A DNA stretch of 31,518 nucleotides from DATKMP01 sp035541775 (GCA_035541775.1 DATKMP010000127.1:1-31518); one strand, 5' to 3'. Shown: positions 1 to 8,842, numbered from the stretch's first letter. Program-made: numbers and translations. The notes: generated from the letters alone by a model not told the origin.

Positions 1-54
1 GAAAATGATTTCGATGTTGATGTCCAGAGAATGATACTAAAGGCAATGAAATAG
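1..54 (+). CDS. Possible 3' tail of a plus-strand gene cut by the window edge
   Basis: Frame 1 is open from the first base to a TAG at 52-54 and reads ENDFDVDVQRMILKAMK. The composition (acidic, then a basic amphipathic end) looks like a plausible protein C-terminus, but 17 codons are too few to assign a family. If real, the gene is convergent with the permease that ends at 106. It could equally be a chance open frame. Confidence 0.3.
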   Translation, partial: ENDFDVDVQRMILKAMK

Positions 55-105
55 AAATTAGTTTTCATAGTAATAGGAAAATAGTACAGCGAATCAGTGA
101 TGGAA

Positions 106-1557
106 TCAAGCTGCCTGCTGCATTTTTTTCCAGACAAAATACACCGGCACACCAAGCAGCACAATAATCAATCCCGGCCAGGTGTATTGCGGTTTAAAAA
201 TCAGCAGGTCGATCGAAATCGATAATGCAAGAACAATGTACAATATCGGAACAACCGGATACCCGAATGTTTTATATGGGCGCTCGATGCCGGGACTTTT
301 TTTGCGAAGAATGAATACGCCCGCAATGGTGAGCACATAAAACAACAGCACGACAAAGATAACGTAATCCAGCAAATTGCCGTACGTGCCGCTGAGGCAT
401 AAAATGCTTGCCCAGATTCCCTGCACAAGCAGCGCGCCGCTGGGAACGGAGTTTTTATTCAGCGTGCCTGCCGAACGAAAAAACAAACCATCCTTCGCCA
501 TCGCAAATGTTACACGCGCACCGGCGAGAATCAATCCGTTGTTGCAGCCGAACGTAGAAATCATAATCAAACTCGCCATCAACAGCGCACCGACATCACC
601 GAACATACTTTCCGCCGCCGCTGTGCCGACGCGGTCGTTGAGCGCGTATTGAATGCCGCGGCCAGCCGCCGTTGCCGCATGCGCATCGCCGTGGATCGGC
701 AGAACACTCAGGTACGCAACATTCGTTAGAACATAAATGAGTGTAACGATGCCGACACCGAAAACCAGACTTAACGGAATCGTGCGCTTCGGATTTTTTA
801 CCTCGCCGGCAGTGAAGGTGATATTATTCCATGCATCGCTGGAAAATAACGAGCCGACCATAGCAACACCGAAAGCAGCAATCAGTGCAAATCCGGAAAG
901 CGGTGACGATGATGCCGGACCGTTTTCTGACGAAGCATTCCACATCGATGAAAAATTTTGCGATGCGATGGAAGAATGGTGGAAGAAAATAATTCCGAGA
1001 AGAATGATGCCGGCAAGCGCAATAATTTTTGCGGACGTAAAAATATTTTGCACCATCTTGCCGAGTGTCAATCCGTGCATATTGATGAACGTGAGCAGCG
1101 CAATACTTGCAATGGCAATGCACTGTGCCGCACTTATATGGAATTGATGAAACGACACGAGGATCGATTGTTCGCCGAGTGCGGGAACGAACACCGCGAA
1201 AAATTTTGCAAACGCCATCGCCACGGCGGCAATTGTTCCCGATTGAATCACTAAAAACAAAGCCCAGCCGTACAAGAATCCGATAAACGGATTATATGCT
1301 TCCTTTAAATATGCGTACTGCCCGCCGACGTGCGGCATCATGCCTGCAAGCTCGCCGTAACTGAGCGCTGCAATGATCGTCATAACGCCGGTGACAATCC
1401 ACGTGAGCAGCAGGTACCCGCTCGAACCGAGTGAGCGGGCAATATCCGCACTGACGATGAAGATGCCGGAACCGATCATCGAGCCGACGACGAGCATCGT
1501 GGAATCGAACAGGTTCAATTCTTTCTTTAATTCTTTGGACGGGGCATTCGTCTCCAT
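106..1557 (-). CDS. APC-superfamily amino acid permease
   Basis: This is a 483-residue, strongly hydrophobic protein with about 12 predicted membrane segments, the usual size for the amino acid-polyamine-organocation (APC) superfamily. It would sit in the inner membrane and move an amino acid in or exchange two of them; the substrate cannot be read from the sequence. The first helix carries the family's glycine-rich binding-site motif GSMIGSGIF at residues 25-33, after a short charged cytoplasmic N-terminus. The later segment GEVKNPKRTIP is the typical conserved cytoplasmic loop of the family. The ATG at 1557 starts directly before this N-terminus. The gene lies downstream of the DUF2851 gene on the same strand, separated by a 188-bp gap that contains a degraded repeat, so it is probably transcribed on its own. 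SteT/LAT-like exchangers are the closest style I recognise. Confidence 0.9.
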   Translation of the reverse strand: METNAPSKELKKELNLFDSTMLVVGSMIGSGIFIVSADIARSLGSSGYLLLTWIVTGVMTIIAALSYGELAGMMPHVGGQYAYLKEAYNPFIGFLYGWALFLVIQSGTIAAVAMAFAKFFAVFVPALGEQSILVSFHQFHISAAQCIAIASIALLTFINMHGLTLGKMVQNIFTSAKIIALAGIILLGIIFFHHSSIASQNFSSMWNASSENGPASSSPLSGFALIAAFGVAMVGSLFSSDAWNNITFTAGEVKNPKRTIPLSLVFGVGIVTLIYVLTNVAYLSVLPIHGDAHAATAAGRGIQYALNDRVGTAAAESMFGDVGALLMASLIMISTFGCNNGLILAGARVTFAMAKDGLFFRSAGTLNKNSVPSGALLVQGIWASILCLSGTYGNLLDYVIFVVLLFYVLTIAGVFILRKKSPGIERPYKTFGYPVVPILYIVLALSISIDLLIFKPQYTWPGLIIVLLGVPVYFVWKKMQQAA

Positions 1558-1662
1558 TCAGAACTCCAAATTTGTACACATTGCGGCCTCTTCACCATAA
1601 AATAGTACGGCGAAACGAGGAGGATGTCAACAAAGCATTTTAAAAAATAATAACGAACTGCG

Positions 1663-1743
1663 TCTTGCAATGATCACGCCGTCTTACTGCAATCAGTAAT
1701 TCCCAAACAAGATTGCTTTATCACTTCGTAATTCACAATGACG
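1663..1743. repeat. Degraded dispersed palindromic repeat (GTC-TTGCAA...CAATGAC family)
   Basis: The gap between the DUF2851 stop and the permease start is largely one imperfect palindromic element. It begins GCGTCTTGCAATGA and ends ATTCACAATGACGC, so its two ends share the inverted GCGTC core, with the CAATGA-type motif near each end. Internal AGATTGCTT resembles the 'GCAATCT' core of the element at 4372-4440. This layout is typical of short non-autonomous repeats that settle right next to genes in this kind of genome. It abuts the DUF2851 stop codon and could act as a transcript end. Confidence 0.45.
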
Positions 1744-1745
1744 CA

Positions 1746-3245
1746 TCAGGCGAGTGCTGTGCCGACCGCGCACTCACCGCACCGGTGTTCCGAACAATAA
1801 TATTTATACAGTTGAATGACGGCTTGCTGGCGGCAAACGGATTTGTTTTCGAGGCGCTTGCGCAGCAACTGTTCGTCCATCAATCGCGTGAGTGAATTGC
1901 TTTCCGCAGCGGGAAGCGATTTGTACACGGCAAGCGCGCCCTGCCGCACGGAAGTATCTTTAAAAATGCGCGCATAGAGCAAGGCAATCGGCAGCACAGT
2001 GTTCACAGTGATTTCGCGTATGCGTGATGCCCCGAGTGCACATAACGGTTTGCCCGATGTTTCGTTGAAGGAATAGTGACGCTTCCAGAATTCTCCCGTC
2101 TCCACGGAAAATAATTGAACAAGCTGACGTTCTTTTTCTGCGGGCTTCACATTCGATTTTAGAAGTTGAATCGTCGAACGAAACACATCGCTTGTTAAAA
2201 ACGCATGCAGAATCTGTGCAGCGGCGGCAAGGCGCAGTGTGGGAAAATTGGTGGGGCGTGTCGGAAAAAATTGCCAGTCCGCTTCGTGCAAAAATTCACC
2301 GCGATAGTTGGGGCGAAATTCATTCCACCGTTTCTGCAGCGAACGAACATATTCCTGCGCTTCCGGTTCTTCGAGTGTTGAAATGTTCGGCAGTAATCCC
2401 GAAGCGCCGAAAAGAAGTGCTTCCAGTGTTCCGCTGTCGGCTGTAAAATTTTTCTGATGGATCCATTCCAGCGAAATATTTTTTGCCAGCCGCGCAAACG
2501 GCTCCTGATTTTTATTGTATCCCAGCCCTTCCATCACGCCTTCGTAAAGAATCTGTTCCCAGATGTCTCTGTCGGAAACATCTTTTGGCGTAAACTCCGG
2601 CATCGGCGGCGGTATTTCATCCTGCTCGCCTTCTTCCGGAATTTTTCCGTACCACGAGAAGCGTTCAGAAAGTTTCAATTGCCGCTCACGTGCAAGCTGC
2701 TTCAGCCGTTCATCGAACCGGCGGAGTTTGATTTCCAATCGTTCGACGGAGAGCTTTTCTAACCAGCGTTCGAGCAGATCCATATCAACGCGATGGTTTT
2801 TTCCAGAACATGGAATCGATTTTGTTTTTGCCGCGCGTTCATCGAGAATGGCTTTGTGCCAGATGCTGCGGATGGATTCGCTGAGAAATTGTTCCATCAC
2901 CAGTACCGGTATGCTGCGCCCGCTTTGCACCAGTGTCGGCGGCAGATTCGGTTCTGCTTCCAGCACCACATGCAAAACAACCTGATTGTATCGCGGGTCT
3001 TCCTGATGCCGGTGCTGAATCCAATCGAACACCGTACGGTGAATTTCCACATCACCCGCGTACGTTGTGCCGTTCAGTTTTATTTTTGCGTGAAGAAAAT
3101 CCGGGCCGCCGCCGGTGTTCCACTCGCCGACGTTCATCACCTGCAGCGATGCGCCGTCAGCAGTTGTTAGATTCCCTTTCAGATATTGTTTGCTCCAGAT
3201 GTGGCGCAAAAATCGTTCGTGAATATTCTGTGTACGGCGCTGCAT
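1746..3245 (-). CDS. DUF2851 family protein
   Basis: The 499-residue protein matches what I know of DUF2851, a Bacteroidota-associated family of unknown function. Supporting features are the N-terminal block ERFLRHIWSKQYL, followed by GEWNTGGGPDFLHAKI and GDVEIH (about residues 43-74), and the family's cysteine-rich end YYCSEHRCGECAVG. The C-terminal cysteines (CxxxxCxxC spacing) suggest metal binding. The N-terminal part has been compared with nuclease-like folds, but that is inference and I do not assign an activity. No signal peptide or membrane segment is visible, so it is probably cytoplasmic. The ATG at 3245 begins MQRRTQNIHERFL. The gene lies 117 bp downstream of pyrF, with a hairpin between them. 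Confidence 0.85.
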   Translation of the reverse strand: MQRRTQNIHERFLRHIWSKQYLKGNLTTADGASLQVMNVGEWNTGGGPDFLHAKIKLNGTTYAGDVEIHRTVFDWIQHRHQEDPRYNQVVLHVVLEAEPNLPPTLVQSGRSIPVLVMEQFLSESIRSIWHKAILDERAAKTKSIPCSGKNHRVDMDLLERWLEKLSVERLEIKLRRFDERLKQLARERQLKLSERFSWYGKIPEEGEQDEIPPPMPEFTPKDVSDRDIWEQILYEGVMEGLGYNKNQEPFARLAKNISLEWIHQKNFTADSGTLEALLFGASGLLPNISTLEEPEAQEYVRSLQKRWNEFRPNYRGEFLHEADWQFFPTRPTNFPTLRLAAAAQILHAFLTSDVFRSTIQLLKSNVKPAEKERQLVQLFSVETGEFWKRHYSFNETSGKPLCALGASRIREITVNTVLPIALLYARIFKDTSVRQGALAVYKSLPAAESNSLTRLMDEQLLRKRLENKSVCRQQAVIQLYKYYCSEHRCGECAVGTALA

Positions 3246-3343
3246 GAACCCCTCCGAAAATTATTTTAGAACTTCATTCATCCTCTTTATTATTTCAGCA
3301 TTTGTTTGCATGAATTCCTCAGCGCGAACCATTCCGCCTTTAG

Positions 3344-3361
3344 CGAACCATAAATGGTTCG
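3344..3361 (-). terminator. Hairpin just after pyrF
   Basis: A perfect 8-bp inverted repeat, CGAACCAT-AA-ATGGTTCG, starts one base beyond the pyrF stop codon. It lacks a good U-tract, so it may be a weak terminator, a mRNA 3'-end stabiliser or a processing site. An extra copy of GCGAACCAT lies just beyond it, at about 3323-3332. Confidence 0.4.
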
Positions 3362-3362
3362 A

Positions 3363-4175
3363 CTACCATTTTCCGAATTGTCTCATCTCTTCCACCATCT
3401 TCAATGCTTCGGCGCGTGCCGCTTCGGCGAAATCTTTTCCGGAAGAAGCGTACAAAATACTTCTGCTGGCGTTGATGACGGCGAGCCGTCCTTGTTTGTT
3501 ATTGCCGAATGTAATGGCAGATTTCAAATCGCCGCCTTGCTTACCGACGCCGGGAATAAGAATCGGCATGTCCGGTACAATTATTCTAATCGATTTTAAT
3601 TCGGAAGGATGTGTTGCGCCAACCACAAGCCCGATGTTGTGCTGCGTGTTCCACTTCTTTGCAGTGCGAACCACTTTTTCGTACAGAGGTTTCGTTCCAA
3701 TTTTCAATCGTTGAAAATCTTTCGAGCCGGGATTGGATGTGAGTGCGAGAAGAAACACACCTTGTTCCGGATTGATAATGAACGGCTCCACCGAATCGAA
3801 TCCCATATACGGATTGACGGTAATGGCATCGAATCCGAAATCATCGAACAGCGAACGGGCGTAACGTTCCGCCGTGTTGCCGATGTCGCCGCGCTTCGCA
3901 TCGCCGATGGTAACGACAGACTTTGGAATACATGTTACTGTTTCGTGCAATGCCGCAATGCCGCGTTCGCCCATCGCTTCGTAAAAGGCAAGATTCGGTT
4001 TGTAAGCGCATGCAAGGTCGTGCGTGGCTTCGATAATGCGCTTGTTGAATTCCAGTACAGGATTTTTTTCCGACCGCAAATGCGGCGGCAGTTTTGCTTC
4101 ATCGGTATCGAGGCCGATGCAAAGCAGCGAGCGTTGCTGTGATTGGATGTGCTGAAGGCGTTCGGTAAAATTCAT
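3363..4175 (-). CDS. pyrF: Orotidine-5'-phosphate decarboxylase (type 2)
   Basis: This enzyme decarboxylates OMP to UMP, the last step of de novo pyrimidine synthesis, in the cytoplasm. The 270-residue length and sequence fit the type 2 (longer) subfamily. The catalytic Asp-Lys-x-x-Asp signature is present as GDAKRGDIGNT, with D92, K94 and D97. The substrate-binding N-terminus is also conserved: CIGLDTD at 19-25 and YKPNLAFYE at 58-66. The phosphate-binding end includes IPGVGKQGGD. The ATG at 4175 gives the standard start MNFTERLQ. The gene is read divergently from the accessory region to its right, so its promoter lies in the gap beginning at 4176. A hairpin follows the stop codon. Nothing suggests inactivation. 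Confidence 0.96.
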   Translation of the reverse strand: MNFTERLQHIQSQQRSLLCIGLDTDEAKLPPHLRSEKNPVLEFNKRIIEATHDLACAYKPNLAFYEAMGERGIAALHETVTCIPKSVVTIGDAKRGDIGNTAERYARSLFDDFGFDAITVNPYMGFDSVEPFIINPEQGVFLLALTSNPGSKDFQRLKIGTKPLYEKVVRTAKKWNTQHNIGLVVGATHPSELKSIRIIVPDMPILIPGVGKQGGDLKSAITFGNNKQGRLAVINASRSILYASSGKDFAEAARAEALKMVEEMRQFGKW

Positions 4176-4371
4176 TTCGTTCTCGTATTGTAGTATTATT
4201 TGTTATGATGATACGGAAAAGTAGAATGAGTTTCAATCAACAGCAGCGCAGTTGTAAAAACCACGACGCAATTTTGATGGACACACCCGCAATTGAGAAA
4301 AACGAAGACGTTTTATTGGAAATTATGCTGAAAATTACAAAATGGATGTGGAATTGAAAAACGAAAAAGCA

Positions 4372-4440
4372 GCGTCTTTGCAAGCGACCGCGGGGAGCGC
4401 GGCAATCTCTCTTCAGTCAAGCAGTTGATTGCGGTAGAGC
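4372..4440. repeat. Dispersed GC-rich repeat with hairpin
   Basis: GCGTCTTTGCAAGCGACCGC is followed by GGGGAGCGCGGCAATCTCT. The core folds as CCGCG-GGGAG-CGCGG, flanked by TTGC and GCAA. This resembles the very common 'GTCATTGCGAGCGACCGCAG...GCAATCTC' type of intergenic repeat seen in many environmental genomes, and it shares its ends with the degraded copy at 1663-1743. The right boundary is uncertain. Confidence 0.5.
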
Positions 4441-4537
4441 ACACATTTGGCTATGCCATCAAATTAAAGGTTTTTCAAGGTAACAGCGCAGGAGTAAATC
4501 CTGCGGCTACCGGAAAATATTTTAACCATCCCTTAAT

Positions 4538-4598
4538 CCCCTCCTCAATTGAGGAGGGGAAAATGCCGGAGGCATTGGCCTGCCTGCCGGTAGGCAGG
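4538..4598. repeat. Triple-hairpin intergenic repeat
   Basis: Three hairpins lie head to tail within 61 bp. The first is a perfect 22-bp palindrome at 4538-4559 (arms CCCCTCCTCAA/TTGAGGAGGGG). The second, at 4562-4576, is AATGCC-GGA-GGCATT. The third, at 4579-4598, is CCTGCCT-gccggt-AGGCAGG. The third stem core (CCTGCC/GGCAGG) recurs at 9025-9040. These are typical modules of dispersed non-coding repeats; no coding content is supported. Confidence 0.7.
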
Positions 4599-5007
4599 GG
4601 TGGTGGACAATAAAATAATTAGTTGAGAATCAAAATAAAAAAAGCGTGAGAAAATTCCGAGCGAGCGGTACGCTTGCTTATGAATAAAAGTACATACATA
4701 TTGATTTCAGGTTTAGCGTTTTATTCTGTGAGAGATTCCATAAAGATACTTTGCAAGAACAAGTGTATCGTTTCATCACAGGATGAACCGATTACAAATT
4801 TTTTTTCACTTATTTTGCGGATGGCGATTATGGTGGAAAAAGTTGTAAGAGTGGTTGATGCGGCGGTAGAAGAAATTATTTCGAAAAGTTTTTTTGCCAT
4901 GACTTTTTATTTGAAGTGAGGGCATTGCCAGATCACGTAGTGATATTTAATATGAAGTTAGGTGCCACAAGATAGTTTCTGATATTCACCCCATTATAGA
5001 GTAATAT

Positions 5008-7992
5008 ATGAAAAATAAAATTATTCGCTTCAATTTTCGATTTAAAACGTCTTCTTATCAAGAGTTATTTTTTATGCCGGACAAGCAATATCTCCTTTCA
5101 ATACTTATTTTATTGTATTCATCGATGTACAATATCTCCTCCTGTCAGGAAAACATACCAATAAAAGCTAGTCGATTAAAAATTGATCAAGCAAAAATAA
5201 AGTCCCTTAGTATTAGTCAGCCTCAAATTGTCTGGGAAAAGGAGTTGGCAACTCATGCCTATTCCGGTTCCTGTTTGTCAAACGACGCTGTCATCGACAA
5301 TGATGGTAATTCCTATATCACAGGTAACATAACAGGACTGGGGACCGATATTGATTTTTTAACCATAAAGATCGATTCTTCCGGAAAAGTTCTTTGGACT
5401 TCTCGACATGATGGTCCCCTTCACTGGCGAGATGAAGCTACGGGTATTACCATAGACTCCATTGGCAACACCTATGTTTCTGGTCTTCAAAATGGATTAG
5501 ATAATACCTTAGAATTAATAACGATCAAGATTAATACAACAGGCAACGAAGAATGGATAAAAAGCAATCAATACCATGGTTCTTTCTTTTATCAAACGAA
5601 AATAACCGTAGATAAAAATGGGAATATTAGTAGCGCTGTCCCTGATTTTTCATATACTACGGGATTATTCCGCTTGATCGTTGCCCAGTATTCTCAAAGT
5701 GGAGCGGAACGTTGGAGCCGAATTATTGACAGCTGTGCTCATCTTTCAAAAATCTTGCCGGACAACGAAAGGAATCTTTATCTAATCAGTGAATATGGTT
5801 ATGCAAATTGTAATTCGATCATTATCAAACTTGATTCAACGGGCAAAGTTCTGTGGAAAAAACCTGTACAACCAATGATTTATGATGCAATGATTGACAA
5901 TAGGGGAAGTCTTGTTGTCACCGGTGGATCGACGCGAGATTTTAATTCATGTTTTTTTATCGGTAAAGTGGATCAAAAAGGCAACTTTGCCTGGCAAGAT
6001 CAAGACACACTTTTTAAAGCAACTTCTGGTCGCGCAATAACTGAAAATTGTCATAACGAATATTGTGTATCAGCCATAATGGTATATGGCGGATCAGACA
6101 TCATTATTTACCAGTATGATTCAATTGGCCATCGGAATTGGTCGTATACATATAATAGTGCTTCGACAGATATATCAACAACGACACATATCTCAGTATC
6201 AAAAAACGACGATATTTTTGTAGGATCAGTTACTTGGTATAACTATCTTCTTATCAGACTTTCAGAATATGGCTCCTTTATGGGGTCAACCACGACAACA
6301 GGAGGAACATTTCTCGCCGGAAAGTTTAGTAATAAGGATCGCTATTATGCGGCAGGTAATTACAATAATGCAACTTCGTCCAATCAAAGCTCTGGATTTT
6401 CTTCTTCCCTTTTTTCCCCTGATGGGAATATAGAATGGTCAAAAATATATCATGATTCTACAAATTCCTTAGATAATGCGATAGATATGATATATGACCC
6501 GTCAGGATATCTATATATTTGCGGAACATCCGCAATCACGAGCACAGAAAAAAGACTTGCTTTATGGAAAATGGATAAAAATGGCACCATCATTTGGTAC
6601 ACCTCTGTAGGTGATACGTCAAACGCTGTTTACGAATGCAGAGGGATGCAAAGAGATCCATCGGGTAATATTGTCCTTGTTAGTGATTACCAAACCCAAC
6701 AACATACTCAAACCTTTTTTGTGACAAAGATTGATACCATGGGTACTGTTCTATGGTCAAAACCGTTTAGATCTTATACTAATGAATATAAAACCATGCC
6801 ATCCATATTTGCTATTGATTCTACAGAGAATATATATATCGTGGACTATTATTATTGTCTGACCAAAATTAACCCTGCAGGTGAGATCATCTGGTCCCGA
6901 CAATGTACAAAAACGAATACTGATTATGATTATCCCAAGTGCGTTCGTTTAGGTAAAGACGGCGGTATATATGTCGCAGGGAGTAACCTTGGGGATGATG
7001 GTCATTTAGACTTTCTTCTTCTCCGCTATGATTCTTCGGGAACTCAGACATGGAATAAGAGATACATCGAGATGAACAATAAAGAAGAAACTATGGCAGC
7101 GATGATACAAGATGATTCTTCGAATTCTTATTGCATTGGATCAGCTGAGGGAGGCAGGGGTACATGGTCATATCCACAGGATTTCTTGATCACAAAAAAT
7201 GATCTCTCTGGAAATATGAATTGGTCCTCACGAATAGATACTACATTCGGTGATCAGTTAACCAATGCATGCTTTGATAATAAAGGCAATTTTATCGCAA
7301 TTGGCAGAACTATGACTGAAGGGAGTCCATCTGATTTTGCAGTTCTCAAATATACTCCAGATGGTAATCTTATTTGGATCTCCGCTCCATTAAATTTTCC
7401 GAGCGTCTATGACGATGAAGCGACGCATGTTTGTTGCGATAAGTCAAACAACATATATGTTTTGGGGTACAGTAATGCCACCGGATGTCTCGAAATTGTT
7501 CAATATTCTCCTGAAGGAACTATTCAGTGGAATGCGCAATATGTAGGTTCTTATTACGGTTCAGATCAACCTTCTGCCTTTACAATTGATAAGGATAACA
7601 ATTTATTTATACTGGAAACAAATCTCACTCCTGCCGATCTTGCATCTGACCCAAGTTCCACTATTCAGATCATAAAAATTAATACCGGAATTGTTTCCAG
7701 TATTAAAGGATATCAACATGAAATCCCATCAAGGTTGTCGTTGTCTTGCTGGCCCAACCCATTTAATCCGACGACAAATATTTCCTATTTTTTACCAGAA
7801 CAGACAAAGGTACACATTACGGTATATAATCTCTTAGGACAAGAAGTAGTTCAATTAGTTAATGAATACCAGCAAGCAGGTCAGCATATGATAAAATGGT
7901 CAACGAGCGGCCATTATGCTAGTGGTGTATATTTTTGCAGAATTAAAACTGACCGAGAATCCAAGGTCGAAAAGATGTTTTTAATAAAATAA
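5008..7992 (+). CDS. Secreted T9SS-sorted protein with about 15 beta-propeller-like (SBBP/PQQ-style) repeats
   Basis: This 994-residue protein is almost certainly exported and attached at the surface or released through the type IX secretion system. The last ~85 residues form a type A sorting domain: WPNPFNPTTNISYFLPEQ, VYNLLGQEVVQLVN, then SGVYFCRI and KMFLIK. The body, from about residue 75 to 860, repeats a short motif of the form 'DxxGxxxW', for example SGKVLWTSR, GTVLWSKPF, GEIIWSRQC, GTQTWNKRY and GTIQWNAQY. It alternates with 'DxxGNxYxxG' strands, as in SBBP or PQQ-like propeller blades. Such proteins usually bind partners or carbohydrate, but no function can be assigned. Two starts are possible: 5008, or the ATG at 5074 (MPDKQYLLSILILLYSS), which puts a hydrophobic signal sequence directly at the N-terminus and which I think more likely. 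The gene is visibly more AT-rich than the housekeeping genes nearby. Confidence 0.85.
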   Translation: MKNKIIRFNFRFKTSSYQELFFMPDKQYLLSILILLYSSMYNISSCQENIPIKASRLKIDQAKIKSLSISQPQIVWEKELATHAYSGSCLSNDAVIDNDGNSYITGNITGLGTDIDFLTIKIDSSGKVLWTSRHDGPLHWRDEATGITIDSIGNTYVSGLQNGLDNTLELITIKINTTGNEEWIKSNQYHGSFFYQTKITVDKNGNISSAVPDFSYTTGLFRLIVAQYSQSGAERWSRIIDSCAHLSKILPDNERNLYLISEYGYANCNSIIIKLDSTGKVLWKKPVQPMIYDAMIDNRGSLVVTGGSTRDFNSCFFIGKVDQKGNFAWQDQDTLFKATSGRAITENCHNEYCVSAIMVYGGSDIIIYQYDSIGHRNWSYTYNSASTDISTTTHISVSKNDDIFVGSVTWYNYLLIRLSEYGSFMGSTTTTGGTFLAGKFSNKDRYYAAGNYNNATSSNQSSGFSSSLFSPDGNIEWSKIYHDSTNSLDNAIDMIYDPSGYLYICGTSAITSTEKRLALWKMDKNGTIIWYTSVGDTSNAVYECRGMQRDPSGNIVLVSDYQTQQHTQTFFVTKIDTMGTVLWSKPFRSYTNEYKTMPSIFAIDSTENIYIVDYYYCLTKINPAGEIIWSRQCTKTNTDYDYPKCVRLGKDGGIYVAGSNLGDDGHLDFLLLRYDSSGTQTWNKRYIEMNNKEETMAAMIQDDSSNSYCIGSAEGGRGTWSYPQDFLITKNDLSGNMNWSSRIDTTFGDQLTNACFDNKGNFIAIGRTMTEGSPSDFAVLKYTPDGNLIWISAPLNFPSVYDDEATHVCCDKSNNIYVLGYSNATGCLEIVQYSPEGTIQWNAQYVGSYYGSDQPSAFTIDKDNNLFILETNLTPADLASDPSSTIQIIKINTGIVSSIKGYQHEIPSRLSLSCWPNPFNPTTNISYFLPEQTKVHITVYNLLGQEVVQLVNEYQQAGQHMIKWSTSGHYASGVYFCRIKTDRESKVEKMFLIK

Positions 7993-8161
7993 TGTCCTCT
8001 CTTTGTAAAGTAGTATTGAATCAGTCGCTTAAACTGGCAGCCGGGGGCATGGAAATGCTCTTGTATAAAATGCAATGCAAATGGAAGAGCAGAAAAATAT
8101 TATCAACGGCGCAAGACAAAAGCAAACCATCAAGCATAAACATAAATAAAAGGGTGATATT

Positions 8162-8713
8162 ATGAGATATAAAATTCTTTCAATCATTTATGTGATTTCA
8201 TTGGTATTGATTTCTTCCGTATCGGCACAAGATAAAGAACCGAAAGAGTCTGGTCAACCTTCTGAAAAATGGTGGCTTAGTGCAGGCATAGGCGGGAGCC
8301 ATTTTGGACCTTGTTTCTATAGCAGTGTTACGTACAGCAGGAACAATAATCTATTCACGGCAAGATATTTCCAATCAGATGAATTTAATTTTAATGTGGA
8401 AGGTAAGTACGACCAACCGGAGTTGACATATAAAGAGTTTGGATTCCTTTATTGAAAGTCTTCTGTCAGGGAACGTGGTTCAGTAAGTCTCTCTGCCGGT
8501 ATTGCTTATGTACACGGCACTGATCGCGGAGATCGTGTTGCGGGCCGTCAATTTGAATCTATCAATATTTCCACACTGGGCATTCCCTTTGAAGCAAAAT
8601 TCCGATTGAATATTCTTGGCTCCATAGGAATCGGCGGATCATGGTTTGGAAATATAAATTCGACCAAATCCTACACCGGAGCAATGTTTGAAATATCGGC
8701 TGGATTCTTATAA
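8162..8713 (+). pseudogene. Small secreted/outer-membrane protein gene interrupted by an in-frame TGA
   Basis: The reading frame starts at ATG 8162 with a clear signal peptide (MRYKILSIIYVISLVLISSVSAQ). It continues with glycine-rich, beta-strand-like sequence (WWLSAGIGGSHFGP) and stops at a TGA at 8453-8455 (codon 98). Reading on in the same frame gives 85 further sense codons (KSSVRERGSVSLSAGIAYVHG...) to a natural TAA at 8711-8713. The downstream part ends in an aromatic, strand-like GAMFEISAGFL, as small outer-membrane barrel proteins do. The text around the stop, FGFLY-stop-KSSV, suggests an original GGA glycine codon. The whole would be about 183 residues. I do not recognise a named family. 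It lies 169 bp after the propeller gene. The alternatives are that the first 97 residues are still made as a truncated secreted peptide, or that the stop is a sequencing error. Confidence 0.75.
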
Positions 8714-8782
8714 GGATTCAACGGATGCCTGCTATTGTTCGCAACGCATGAACAAGCAAAAAAATTGATGCAAGAAATGGAA

Positions 8783-8842
8783 GCGACGTCTCGTGACGTC
8801 GCCTCCGAAATTAAATTTGAAAATACGGAAGCGGAGCTTCCG
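8783..8842. repeat. Two adjacent hairpin modules
   Basis: GCGACGTC-TCGT-GACGTCGC (8783-8802) has a perfect 8-bp stem. CGGAAGC-GGA-GCTTCCG (8826-8842) has a perfect 7-bp stem. They sit 23 bp apart just beyond the pseudogene. This looks like a dispersed palindromic repeat rather than a terminator, as no U-tract follows. Confidence 0.6.

Larger units (their letters stand above)
4176..5007. other. 832-bp divergent gap with repeats and only doubtful ORFs
   Basis: The gap between pyrF and the T9SS propeller gene contains two repeat elements (4372-4440 and 4538-4598, listed separately). It also holds two doubtful plus-strand reading frames. The first, 4226-4357, gives 43 residues starting MSFNQQQRSCKNHD and ending ITKWMWN, with no good ribosome-binding site. 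The second runs from the ATG at 4680 to 4919 and gives about 79 residues, starting MNKSTYILISG; it has no recognisable domain. The frame running through 4425-4613 only reads through repeat DNA. The outward promoters for pyrF and for the gene at 5008 must lie here, but I could not identify a convincing one. Confidence 0.5.

Noticed and set aside
3609..4142. 177-codon plus-strand frame
   Set aside because: Antisense to pyrF, whose catalytic motifs are intact; an artefact of codon composition.
4425..4613. 62-codon plus-strand frame
   Set aside because: It consists of repeat DNA (triple hairpin module) and has no ribosome-binding site.
8453..8455. TGA as a selenocysteine codon
   Set aside because: The position is a Gly/strand turn in a barrel-like secreted protein, no redox motif surrounds it and I saw no SECIS-like hairpin directly after it.
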